NCBI RefSeq assembly: GCF_001039355.2
Contig: NW_019775802.1
Coordinates: forward strand, 794,891-842,746
Source: Lingula anatina
Taxonomy: Eukaryota > Brachiopoda > Lingulata > Lingulida > Lingulidae
Direction: 5' to 3'
DNA length: 47,856 nt
Shown: in pieces, positions 1 through 12,354 of the stretch
Numbering within the stretch: the first letter of the stretch is position 1
Layout: each line of letters starts with the position of its first letter
Notes under the pieces: generated by a model
What the model was told of the DNA's origin: nothing
Database searches by the model: none
What the model saw: the letters and a program-made list of their open reading frames with translations, nothing else
Position numbers and translations under genes: made by a program

Positions 1-2037
1 CAGGTGGGGATGGTTGGATTCTGGCACGTGGCCGAGAAGACTGGGGTGTAGAAAAAGACGTTGGAGCAAAAGACAGGGGTGGGGAAACTGGCCTCGGTGG
101 GGGTGCTTCATTGTCTCTTTGCTCCAAGAGCATCCTTTTTAAATCCATCACACAGCTTTTGATTTCTTGAAGCTCGGCTTTAATGTCGGCAATTGCTTCC
201 CGGCATTCACACCGAAGAGGTGGAGGTTGTTGGGGTAGCGGATCCCTGTTTCCGGGCTCTGCCTCGCCAATCATCATGGCAGCCTATTAAAATATATATA
301 TATACAAATAAATTAATATTATCATTAATAATAATATTATTAATATAATTATTATTATCATTATTTCATTTTTACCCAGGCAAGCGATGATCGCAGTCTT
401 ATCAAAAAGCATGAATTTACTTATTATGCAAATTCTTATCTGTAATATTTCAACATTAAACATTTTGACAATAAAGCAATATACCGCTTGAAAAAGTGCA
501 ATTTAAGAAATTATAAACTTCTGTTCCCTTTCTCTTCTTTTCTTTGTACAATTTATTTCTGTAAACTATTGAACAAGACACTAACGCTGCAATTGAAAAA
601 ATGTTAACCTCTCTTTTTTTCCTCTTCACTGTCCCACTTTTTCTTCTGTTCTTTCGTTTCCTGTTGGGCGTCTCAGTCTCGTCAGGTGTGGAACCCTGCA
701 TCTCCCCTGCCTCATCCTGTTTCTTTCTTTCCTCTGGCATCTCCTCCTCCTCCTCTGCCTCCTCCTCTTGTCCTACTCCATCCTCCTCCTCTTCCTCGTC
801 AGAGCTACTATTGTCATTTTTCTGTGCTAGTTCTCTCTCTTTCCTCATCTGGTCCCTGTAGCAATCTGAAAAAGAAAAGAAAAACCATTTAGACAATCGT
901 AAATATTAAAAGATGTTGCAAATAATTACATAAAAAATTATAATCTCTTATTTAAAAAATATCCCTGTAAGATTTGACACAGACTTATTTTCCAGTTTTT
1001 AAAGGGCTAGCAACGGGTTGTTTGGAAATCATATTCTCAAATAATAATAAAAACGCCTAATAAAATTCTAATTAATTCCATTTTCCACCAAAACAGCGTT
1101 TATTACAATTAATCTGGAATCTGAACGATATATCTCCGTTATTTAGTATATATATATATATATATCAACTGCTTTCTTATATATAATTGTACGTTAAATG
1201 ATCTGTTTTGGTGGTAACCCATACTTATACTCACTTGTTGTGTAGATCACTGTTCCGAACGTCTCAACATCCACACCGGATTCGTGGGGCCATAAAAATG
1301 AAACCCGAACACCTTTGGCAACCTTCTGATCACATATAAGATCCGCAGCCTTGATACCAGTTATTCCACCGTCTTCCCATTCTACGATTGCGTACCGGCA
1401 TGTGTCTGAAATTATCACGAATGTGTCTGAGTAAAATATATATAAACCGTAAAAAATGGAAAATGAGTGAATCCTGACTTATCTGAAGTATAGACACAGA
1501 AAACTATCTAATTACAAAGTAATATCCAGGGGCGGACTAAGAAATGCTTCTTATACACAGTGACCTGTTTCATACATTACGAAAGCGCTATACCATTCAA
1601 TCGTGTTTATGTCCGTTGTGTCATATTTCACAGGTTTGCACAAGTAGCCAAATGTGCATGTTCAAACCTTCATCGTATCCAGAGAAATTTTTCAATTTCA
1701 ATTTATTAACCTTTAAGCCTAAATATTTATTCTCATTAACATAATCAATTATTCTATTATTTATATTTATTGGTATGTCACACAGTGGGGAACCTTTACT
1801 TAACTTAACTTGACCTTTACTTAACTCTGTGGGCCGTCCATTAGGGGGCTGACCAAGGGACGTAATTATACATGTAATCCCGATCCTTTATTATTCATCC
1901 TTAATACGCCACGCGACCAGTTTGGGGGAAAGGATATATATATATATATATGTACCAGTACGATGTACGATCAACAATCATACGAATCACGATATGCTCA
2001 TTTACTTACCTATTTTAGCTTGCTGGCGAGCAGACAT
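1..2037 (-). CDS. Acidic coiled-coil protein, 5' part (BEN-domain-protein-like?)
   Basis: Four minus-strand exons join in frame: 2037-2010 (start MSARQQAKI), 1405-1235, 865-609 and 283-1, which runs off the window. Splice sites are GT-AG and phases match at each junction. Exon 2 encodes a compact segment (CRYAIVEWEDGG ... FLWPHE). Exon 3 is a low-complexity acidic run ending in a basic KRKNRRK stretch, a likely nuclear localisation signal. Exon 4 has a short coiled coil (AIADIKAELQEIKSCVMDLK) followed by a proline/serine-rich tract. This order resembles the N-termini of invertebrate BEN-domain proteins, in which the DNA-binding BEN domain lies further downstream, but no BEN domain is visible here. 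A nuclear chromatin or transcription role is inference only. The start is the first ATG of exon 1 and is followed by a good donor (gtaagt). Confidence 0.6.
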
Positions 2038-5000
2038 CTTACTTCTTCTTCTTAACTTCTCTACCCTAAATCACTAAAGGTACAGTCTGATGAGATGCAC
2101 CCATATGATATTCGAAGTCGCGATGTAGGGTTTAAATACTGTTCAGTTTGAATTTAGGCGTGCAATTTATCTCCAAGATCTTAATTTTGGTACAGTCTTT
2201 GAATGAAACTTGCACCTGCCATTTAAGTTAAGCCCGTAAACTGACATGCCAAACTTACCTGTCAAGCGTCTAGATTAAAGCTTAGTGTAAGGTTTTGCAA
2301 TATTGTGCATGCAATGAATGTGAAGTTAATATTTTTCTTCCTTTTATTTTTGGAAAAAGAAATAAAAAAAAAACGTATATGCCACAGGTCTACAATTTTG
2401 TTTATTAAAGGGATAATAACTCTTCGTATGAGATCTATATTTCACAATAAAAACATTGTGAAGAACTCACAGAAATATAATACATTCTTTTTTACCACAA
2501 AAACGGCAGTTATAGCTCTTATTCTGATATCCGAGCTTGTCTTTAGACCACGTGACCTCCATTGAAGGCTATACTCTGTTAAAATCTCTTAAGAGATTTT
2601 AACAAAAAACCAAACGTTTTAGAAAAAAACCAGGGACTAACTTTGAATGTAAAAATGGATTCATTAACCATTAGTAAGTATGGGAAAATTGTTGTTTACT
2701 CCAGGAAAATTCATTTTTTTGCCGAAACGAAGAGTTATTATCCCTTTAATATATTTGTGATAAGTGTATACGACATGTGATATTTGCTGTTTTCCCGACT
2801 AGCAGTAAACGTGTTATGATTTTTATGGACTTTTGTATGTTCTAATGCTTTGTGTGATGCCATCAATACAATGCATGTTTTTTCTGCAAAAAGGTGACAA
2901 TATAAAAAAATGTGAAGCTTTACTCCATTGTCATGGGGTTACGTCTCACTTTGGAAACTTTTGTAATAATTCAGGGGCGTAATCATTGCATTGACAGATT
3001 TTCAAAATTCCCAGAAGACCTGAGCAACAAATGAGATGAAATTATATGACAGGATAGATCTCCGATCTATCTAATTACATTTATTTGTTTGCGAAAATTA
3101 TCCATGTTAACTTGTTAGTTTGGAGGGCTATACTGGATCAAGACGGTGTCATAATTCCTTGAAGCTTTGCAGGAAAAATCTTCCTTTGTTTTTCTGGCTC
3201 CTTATTAAGCCCGATGTTCAGATTTTATCTACTGCCCTCAGGTCTGCTGGAACTGCGCTTTGAAAATAACGTACAGGTAGATTTTTATCAGAGACACATA
3301 TCGTCAGCGAAAGTGTATTCGACAAACTCAAAACAAAAGACACCTGAAAGTTTAAAGGCACTTAACCCCCCCCCCCCCCCAACTAAGAAGTAAAAGAAGT
3401 TCCAGTTGGATGGACGATTAAGATGGGACTTCTATAGATAAGTAATGTTGTTTACCTCAGTCCTGTGCAAGAAAACGAGACGGGGTGTCAGAACAATGGT
3501 GTGCAAACAATGTATACACACAGTTTTGTGCAGAGAAGATGACATTACGGATATGCTTACTTCAAAAACAATTAAGTTGTCTTACGTACGCCCCTTAAGA
3601 GGACAAAAGAATTGTGTGAAAATCCGTAGGCTAAAGGGCAATGCCGACTTACGTACACCTTACTCACATCTTCCGTACATCTTACACACATGCAGCGATG
3701 AGTAAGAAGGGGTGGGCTTATGCAAATAGGGTGACGGCGGGGTGTTTCTCGCCTTACGGCAACACAATCATGTGTGAAAAGAGGCGTGATATATGATCCC
3801 GCTTAATTGTGGGCTATTGAATCGTCCTCTGTTACGCTGCGACGCAACCCTTTGCCCTGGTTAGAATCGGATGTTTAAGAAGTAATTCACATTGATTTAC
3901 TGATTTCTTGTAAATGATACCTTTGTCAACGAGTCGGTGATACGTCACGGTATTGTGGTCTATAATAGTGCAGGTCCAGTTTCCCGCTAACTGTGATGCA
4001 ACCCAGGCATAACTTTGGCTAAGTGAGTCAGTGAGCCGATTTTTAAATGCCCAAAAAACAACAAAATAAATGAAATTTAAACCAAAAATAATTTCCTTTT
4101 ATTCACCGACCTCCGACTAATCATACTGTTCAATCGGAATAACATAAATGCGAAAACTCGTAATAAGTTTCACGGCACTCTCACGTCACATGACTGCCTA
4201 CAAGTTTAACGAAGGCCATTTGTGCCAAGGTAAACGCTTGGTTCATCTCCTCTAGCTTCCGGTTTTTAAGCCAATCAGTACTTCGTTGTTATTTTAGACT
4301 ACACGTACGACTACATGTGTCAAATTAATGCAAAATGGCGGGAAAGTGTGCTGGAGTAGCCGTCTTGATTTAAGCAGGAATTTGACTGTTGTGTGGCTCA
4401 GTTTATAGTGAAGGAGGGACCAAAATTATTATGCAAAATGGTCTGTCCGGCCAGTGTTACAGATGTTTTGGGCAATTTTATTGACTGCTTTCTGTCAGAA
4501 ATGAACATATCAACTTCACAACTTGCGTCACGTGTGGAGTGTTTCAAGAGGGGAACCAGCAGCGTAAAGAGCGCAAAGCATGTTTTTTTTATTATTATTT
4601 TGTAATTTACAAGAATGATTCGTAGAAATGACATTTATTTAGACAAATAAAATATTGAGAAGAAATTGCTGTTTTTGTCTTAAAATTGCTTTTCTCCGTT
4701 TTAGTTTTTTACCATTGTTTAATGTAGAGTTGAAAGTGAGTTATCAAAAAGTCATGATTTTGAGTATATATTTTTCACCCCCTCCGACCTCTGTCAAAAA
4801 TGAAAATTGTTTAAGAAACAATAAATTAAAGAAAAACTGCCCAACAAAGTACAATAATTTCTAAGGTCTTTTTAACGGTATATCTGTAGGCAACCCTTCA
4901 ACATCCTATCCTAGGACGCAGTATTATCAAAGTACTAGTGTGGTAGAAACTGCTTAAGAATTTACTAATTGCCTTCTACTCTTTCATGTCGCTTTGCACT

Positions 5001-5796
5001 TTTACCTTTTTTTATTTTGGTTAGCATTTACGTTTAGCCCAAGAAATACAGTATTCCCGCTATCAAGAATACATGTGGTACAAACGTAAGAGACCCCACA
5101 ATAAGGTAAATGAGAAATTAAAAAATATCAGGTATTACGACGTTTTGCCCCGCAGTTCGAAAAATTGTCGGAAAAATATCGACATCCGACGCGACTTTCG
5201 CAAGAGCAAGATTGAAAGACGCGTGATACGAAGCTTAACATGTTTGGTTAAGTAAATGACTTAATTACCGGTTTAACTTCGGCGGCAGTGCCTACCGCTG
5301 TGAGCAACATGCGCTGTCCATCGTAATCCCCCTATCATTAACACCGTCGGGGGCCTGCGCACTAGCGCGTCAGTTGTAGACAGCGTGTGCTATTAAAGTG
5401 ACCGGGGACTTCTTAGCCATAGTGCCGTATAGCTAAAAAAAAACAAGACTATTGGTACGCGTATGATCGATAACTGATTTAATTCTCGTAAGATTACCAT
5501 CCGCCCCCTTCCTTATGAATAGGTATTACTTTATTAATACAATGCAACCGTCGTGTAGCCGCATGTTAGAAGACAATGTTTGATTACGCACAGCAGTAGG
5601 AGGCCGCTACCCCTTCCCAGCAAGGAGTCAACACAGCAGCGCGTAACCCGGGGTTAATTAGGGGTTATTAGCTGTCCACTTATGATCGGTATTGTTCGTC
5701 TTGATTGCAGCACACTTCCTACTCACTATTGGTTCGACCGCCTCTTCTTTAAATGCTCTCTCAAACCTTTCCTCAGTCAGCCGAGAATGGAAACAC
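2038..5796. other. Intergenic region without recognisable genes
   Basis: About 3.7 kb with no ORF I recognise. It contains a candidate MITE (2402-2752), a C-homopolymer near 3367-3380 and AT-rich sequence. A short open stretch at 5658-5796 (-) abuts the single N and could be a stray exon, but it matches nothing I know. Confidence 0.6.
2402..2752. mobile_element. Candidate MITE with ~25 bp terminal inverted repeats
   Basis: The left end (2402-2427) and right end (2727-2752) are inverted copies of a segment containing AAAGGGATAATAACTCTTCG. A perfect 26-bp palindrome at 2578-2603 sits almost exactly at the centre. There is no ORF. Flanking bases are AT-rich, so a target-site duplication (TA or TTAA type) cannot be decided. 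The element is non-autonomous and its family is unknown. Confidence 0.55.
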
Positions 5797-5797
5797 N
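5797..5797. other. Single N: probable contig join
   Basis: This is one of only two ambiguous bases in the window. The importin-7 gene on its right lacks its last exon, and the sequence to the left is unrelated to importin. That suggests a join between unrelated or incomplete contigs, not a simple base ambiguity. Confidence 0.55.
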
Positions 5798-6061
5798 TTG
5801 AATCTGTAACATCAAATAGAAAAACCTCATCAAATCTGTTAATATTGGAAAACATTGCCTTAAATAATTTACATTTAAAAAACTCCCTATCACATTTGTA
5901 CCTTTAAAATTCATGTTGTGAATAAAAGTATGGCTTCTTAATTTAAAACACAAATGTCTCCCTACCTGTTTTACGACACTCTACTTTGAATGAGCATGTA
6001 CAAACACATGGTTTAATTGGTTTTATAAGCAAAAAAAAAAAAGAAAAAAAAACTGATTTAC

Positions 6062-7855
6062 CCTGGACAGCCTTCCTCTGTTCAGCATATGTAAAGACTT
6101 CATTTAATTCCTGTTGTTGTTCCTGTGTTAATTGACTAGTTAGGGAGCTGTACCAGCTGGGATCCCTGCTTTGTAAGCCTAAGACATGAAAATAATCAAT
6201 TAATCACCGACAGCTCAAGGATCTCAATTTATTTGGAAATCTGTTTTAAAAGCCATCTCATAATTAACTTGATAAAGATGGAGATCTTAACATTATAAAA
6301 TACTTACTTTGTAGTACAGTTTTAAAGACCTGATATTCATCTACTGTGCAGTCATCATCATCTAAAGGTGTCCTGTAACTTTCTAATGCAGTTTCTTCTG
6401 CCTCGTCGTCATATTCGTCATCACTGTCATCATCTCCATTTGCCTAGAAATACCAAATAAAGCATATGGGTAATAACACTACTCTGTTTCAGCTTTTCTA
6501 AGTTCCTTTACAATTTTTTATTGGATGTGGCACAAACTGTATCCATATTTAAGAAATTATCCTATCTTTCTAATTACCTTATCACGTTCACTACTATGGT
6601 AGATCTTTACAGCACATCAGCAGCCATGATATCTGGATATTTCAATATTTCAATCACATCCATTGACTTTATATGTTATGTGATACTTGGTATTTGATTT
6701 TTTAATATCTGCAAACAAAAAGCAGGTCTCTATCATTCCACTTTCTAAAGTTTTGTAGTCAACTTTTCAACCCACCGATCTCTCCAATTTTTCTAAATAT
6801 TCAGCACCTTCTTCATCAATTTCATCTTCATCACTCCCTAATTCATCTACAATAAAGTTGGAAATACAGATTGAATGCAAGACAACTTGAGCAAATATAG
6901 TCAATTATATTATTAAAAAATGTCAGCAAGGAAAAGGATTTCCACTTTCAGTTAACTGAATAAAAATCCTGCTCAATTTCTTAATGTGTATTTCAAATCT
7001 TTCTTACCTTCCTCGTATTCTTCATCTTCATCATCACCCTCTTCATTGTCAGCTGCTGCTCGACCTAAGGAAAAGAATAAATTCTTCATTACCAAATAAT
7101 CACTTCAATTTCTCACCAGCTGCACTTGTCTCTTTTATTCTATACTCCATCTGATAAAAAATATCAAAATCAATTTTAATTCTCTAAATGATATTCAATG
7201 TCAATCTATGAAAAAACCAAACACGTGAGACACAGTGTGTCAAACTCACTTGCATAAGCCCTTTTTAGACCTGCAAAGAGCAGCAGAGCGGAGGGGAGGA
7301 TCTGTGAGGCATTCTCATTGATGGCAGCTGGGCGAGTAGAGGGTGTGTCCATTAACGTACAAAGACCAAGGACACTGATTTTTCTGTCATGAAGACTGTA
7401 GACAAAAGAATAAAAACAGGTAATAAATATTTAAAGAAATTACACTATTACTGTACTCTGACCAATATGTAATAATAGGGGTTGACAATTAACATTGTTA
7501 TTTACTGAGAAATGACAAAAGATGTCAAATGCCATTCAGCTTTATTCAATTGTTGACATCCAATTCCTAAAATTATTGTGCAACTAACGGACATAATTAC
7601 ACTAGTTCAGTCTCTTACCCAAGGAAACAATCACAGTCGTGTAACCACTGTTTCACAAACTGTGCTGTGATGGAATCTGTGATATTTGGTAAACGCATCT
7701 TGTCCAGCATGTCTAGCAAGGCCTGAGGATTGTAATAGAGTGCAGCAATGACAACCTGCAGACACATTGTTCTCAATTCCGAGGTCCTCACTTTTCTTGT
7801 TAATCTCTCAAGAGCCAACTCCACAAATGACGGAACCACCTGAACATTGAATGCC

Positions 7856-7896
<41 letters not shown>

Positions 7897-9421
7897 GTAT
7901 TAACTTGTAAATTAATCTAGTTGGCGTTGTAACATGATAAAAATAATCAACAAAATAATGAGGAAACATGCAAGAATACTTGCCCTACAGTATCATCTAA
8001 CAACACAATAAACAGCAGTGATCCCACAAGGAGCAAATAAATTCTATTCATATTAATACAGCACCATGGTCAACAAGCAAAAGATGATCTATATATAATT
8101 CTCAGAGATCAACTAGTTTTCACATTTACACTTACAGGGTCAACTTGTCCTTTGTACTGGAGGAGGATCACCTCTAGCAGCTTGGCAGCATGGCACTCTG
8201 CATCCTCACCAGCATCTCCTGTCATTACCTAGACAACACAAGGCAGAACATTGGAGAGGTTGTTCAATAATGTCTACATTCTACTAAACTACAGATTAAG
8301 TATAAACCATGAGCCATTGTACAGCTTGATTTTCTATCAAACTGGTATGTAAAAGCAAAATATACTGGAAGTATCAAGCAGTACTTGATCATGCCCTAAT
8401 AACAAAAAAAAAAAAAAAATAAAAAAATAAAAAATAAATAAATCTTTGCATTTCTTACAGTTTTACACATGTTGTAGATGATCTCTAAATGCTTGGGATT
8501 TGCAAGGAAAGCTTGTGGATCTACTGTGACATAGTTGTGGAGGGCTGGCATCATGTCTGGAAGAGATATGAAAATATTAACTCATGTAAACCCAAAGCAG
8601 ATGTGAAATCACTGACATACTGCTTCTAAAGCTTTTCATAAAGTGCAAATCACTCTTCTAAATAACTCTTACTAATTGACAGCCTTATAAATAAGTATTC
8701 ATATTACCTGTGAAGTAATCAAATCCATCTTTCTGAAATATTTCATAGACCATATAAAAGACCTGCCACAGATGCTGTGAGATTTGTGTACATGTCAACA
8801 TATACACAAGAGATAAAACTTCTTCATAAAATTCTGCAAAGAAATGGACAAGAAAAACTTATTTCAGATAACTTATAAAGTCAGATAGGCAGCATTTGAA
8901 GAAACAAAAAGAAGAAAAAACAACTAAGAAATGTATTTTTGCTCTCATCCTAATCAATAAAAAAGTAAGAATTTGAAAGTGCAATTTTTAAAATTGTAAC
9001 AAACTCCCACATTATCACGAAAAGACATCTTTAAAACAAACGTGTGGCAATTTATTTTTGTGTACTCACCAATCATATTTTGATGGAATATTAATCCTAT
9101 TACATTTAAAACAATTCCCTCCAGCTGATTTAAAATCTGGAAAAAAGTAAAAAATCAAATTAAACCAATCAAAGGTAATGTAAACCTAAATACACACCAC
9201 TTGTATTCTTAACCTTCTGATAGCAAAGATGATGAATTCAATTGATTATTATAGGTTGGAAAAAAAAAAAAAAAAAAAAAAAGCTAGGTACTTACTTCTT
9301 TTTGCTCTTCCATCACATTAAGAATGGTTTCCAGTGTGTTGAGAATGCCCATGGCAGCAATAGCCTTCTCATCTGAGCCCTCATCTGAGTCTGAGTCAAC
9401 AACTTGCTGGAAAGTTTGAGC
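6062..9421 (-). CDS. IPO7: Importin-7 (IPO7-like), C-terminal fragment
   Basis: Karyopherin-beta nuclear import receptor that carries cargo such as ribosomal proteins and histone H1 through the pore (family knowledge). Eleven minus-strand exons: 9421-9296, 9136-9070, 8833-8708, 8556-8459, 8228-8136, 7839-7619, 7395-7250, 7064-7008, 6846-6776, 6443-6308, 6178-6062. All junctions keep frame, giving about 419 codons. Landmarks are the [11 protein letters not shown] segment, [27 protein letters not shown], the acidic linker ([13 protein letters not shown] ... [11 protein letters not shown]), and the C-terminal [13 protein letters not shown] and SRDPSWY segments. Vertebrate importin-7 is about 1,040 residues, so roughly the first 600 are absent: no exon is seen right of 9421, where a hAT element lies. 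The final exon (basic, Gly/Phe-rich tail) is also missing, near the N at 5797. The distinction from importin-8 is tentative. Either a broken locus or an assembly break. Confidence 0.92.
7856..7894. repeat. (AAT)n microsatellite
   Basis: Uninterrupted AAT repeat of about 13 units in the importin-7 intron, just upstream (minus strand) of the exon at 7839-7619. Confidence 0.9.
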
Positions 9422-10012
9422 CTGAAAAAAAAATCAGTCTTTGCTTTACTTTCAAACCATTTTAAGTGGTTTAACCACCTCGCCATCAGAAATTATCTAT
9501 ACTATACAACTATGCAGAAATATTGTGAAAATTTACCATGCTGTGTGGGCCATAAAAGAAACTATGAAGATCCATTTTGGAGTTTTAATTCCACCTGGTC
9601 CAGTGTTTGACCTTCGTTTGAAATAGCACAGGCCAATTTGGCCAGTGTGCTCTGAAAGTTACTGGCCAAAACGAAAATGCACAAGCCAGACTTTGGCCAG
9701 CTTTATTACGAAGTTACTGGCCAAATATTCAAAGTGCATGCCATGTGGTAATGACTCATGATGGAGATGTTATCATATGCAAATAAAGAAAAAAATTTAA
9801 AACCTTTTTCAAACATAGAACTGTGTTTATTCTTTAGTCTACAGATTTTGCACATTCTAATCTAAATTAAACGAACTATATGCATATTTATTTACCCCAC
9901 TTCACCTAGAGATACTTTGATTAGATTTTTAATAAAATTTTCTGTACTTATATTTCTAAAATTTTCTGAACTTGTACTCCATGAACATAATTTGTTTAAT
10001 GAAATTTATAGA

Positions 10013-12306
10013 TCAATTGTGTCTTAAAAACTGCTCCACATCTTTCTCAGTCATTTCATTGTCTTCATCTGAATCACTGTAACAGTCATCAAACCCCTCA
10101 TCACTGTCACTGTCTGACATCTCTGCCTGCTCAGAGTGGATACTGGAAGTTGTCACATCAGTGGAAGACTGAGAAATTGTCACATCAATGGATGGCTCAG
10201 AGTGGAAACTGGGAGTTGTCACATCAATGGACTCAGAAATTGTCAAATCAATGGATGGCTCAGAGTGGATACTGGGAGTTGTCACATCAATGGAAGACTC
10301 AGAAATTGTCAAATCAATGGATGGCTCAGAGTGGATACTGGGAGTTGTCACATCAATGGCAGACTCTGAAGTTGTCACATCAATGGATGGCTCAGACTGA
10401 TATGCCTTAGTCTGAGGACCCTTCTTATTCTCCATGAAGAGTGGCCTCCTTGGAGCAACTGACTTACAAAGCCAATGTTCAACAGCTGGTGTGGGGTCAA
10501 AATCTCTTACAGAAGGTGTCAGCATATCAACGGACATGCAGATATTGAGGGCTGTTGATTGTAGGCATGCTCGGCCATCTGTCTTGGTTCTCTTCATAAC
10601 ACTGAAGCCCCGCTCAGCTTCGGCACTGCTAGACGGCAAAGTCAGACAAATGTCAATGACAGATTGAACTGCAGGGAAGTGGTATTCTCTCCAAACCAGA
10701 GGCCATGACAAACTATGTACATCATCTTTATACCTGAAAATAATTTAGTATTGTTCAAGTACACATACATTTTATCTATTTATAAACAAAATATTAATTT
10801 TTAAAGAGGGTTCAGAAGCATCAAAATTTCATTCATAAATTGTAAATAGTATGGAAGTATCACCTTGAATAAACAGCAGATCTAAATGAAATCCATTCCT
10901 CTTCAATATTCTGTTGCAATGCCTCAGGAATGATGTTCTTAAAGTGTTGGACAAGGGTAGCCACCTCCTGGTTTCCAAACACTGAAAATAAAATAAACTG
11001 ATTGAAAACAAAACTATTCAACTAAATCTGTTTTTACACAAAAATGCTTATACTGTTAATAATAAAAGTGAGTTTTGTTTTTATGTACATTTCTTGAATA
11101 CATGACTCTGATATTACATTTTTGAAGAATGTGTGTGTTGAAGTTAACATACCCCTCAGCTCTTCTCTCTTGCTGTATTCTGGCCAAAGTTTGAAGCAAG
11201 AAATTTTGGTAGCAGCAATGGTATCACTATTCAGGTCTTCTAATCTGTCATCAATATGCTTCAATATATTAACTACAAGCGCATATCTCATATCTGTGAG
11301 TGATTCTGGGGATGCAGGGTAATTTAGGTTCACCCCATTGAACTGTGCAGTGTTTCTCAGATAGTTTTCCAGGGTTGGACCATTGCTGTTAAATAATAAA
11401 TTATAAACTGTGTCACCACATAATATTTGCAAGTAATCATGAAATATGTTTAATTGGAAAGCAAAAAATGCTAATCACTAAACAAAAGCATGCCTTATAT
11501 TATTAACAAAGTGGCACCCTGAACATGATTACATGTGAAATCCAATTCTATTTACCTGTCCTTGAATACTTCAAGTGTAAGCTTTGCACATTCTAATGCA
11601 ATGGGCACTTCGGGAACTATCAGTGCAGTTGCCTGGAGCTTGTTTGACAGTATGTGTAGAGGTTTCAGAACATCTTTCAGAAGACAAAGGTAACCAATAA
11701 CACTGCTAGTTGTCATCCATCTCAGAAAACCCCTGGCTTTGTTCTTGGATTCCTGTAAAGAAATTTTAAAACGTTTTGACTATGAGAGTTTATTATTTAA
11801 CAATTAGCTCTGATCAGTTACGCATAGCTGTGAAAATTAATGATTTACCGTGATTAGCAATCTGTGATGAAGCTTGTTCAATGATTATTTTAAACTTTCT
11901 TACTTTGCCTGATTTCTGGTTGACTACATCAGACATCTGTTCAAAGATAGGACACATCATCTTCAAAAACACGTCAACTGCTCTCCAGAGATGACCAATC
12001 CAACGGGTACCACCAACTCGGGCAGGAATAAGGCATGCTGTGCCTGTAATATTGCATATTTTCCGCAGACACTGCCTCATCTTAGGACTATTTTTGTAGA
12101 AATAGTATACTCCCATCAATAAGGATATTGCTTTTTCATATGTCTCATTCTTCTTGATGCTGTCTTTGTAGGCCAGTTCCAGTCTGAGGAAATGAGGTAG
12201 AATAAAAAGTATGAACCATTACACATTTATAATTGAAAATTTGTAAGGGAGACAGTACTGGAAAATTACTTTTAAAACAGTTAAATATTTCTGTTATTAA
12301 ATTTTA

Positions 12307-12354
<48 letters not shown>

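Noticed and set aside
601-892. Two overlapping plus-strand ORFs rich in Ser/Pro/Leu
   Set aside because: Antisense shadows of the acidic exon 865-609. The minus reading has splice sites and phase continuity.
5658-5855. Minus-strand ORF crossing the N at 5797, considered as the IPO7 last exon
   Set aside because: The sequence does not resemble the importin-7 C-terminus, and the ORF crosses an ambiguous join.
10136-10410. Three overlapping repeat-rich plus-strand ORFs
   Set aside because: Antisense readings of the in-frame repeat tract in the hAT transposase.
11849-11904. Donor at 11849 as the end of transposase exon 3
   Set aside because: It leaves a one-base frame break. The stronger gtaaga donor after 11904 restores the frame and gives an intact 825-codon protein.
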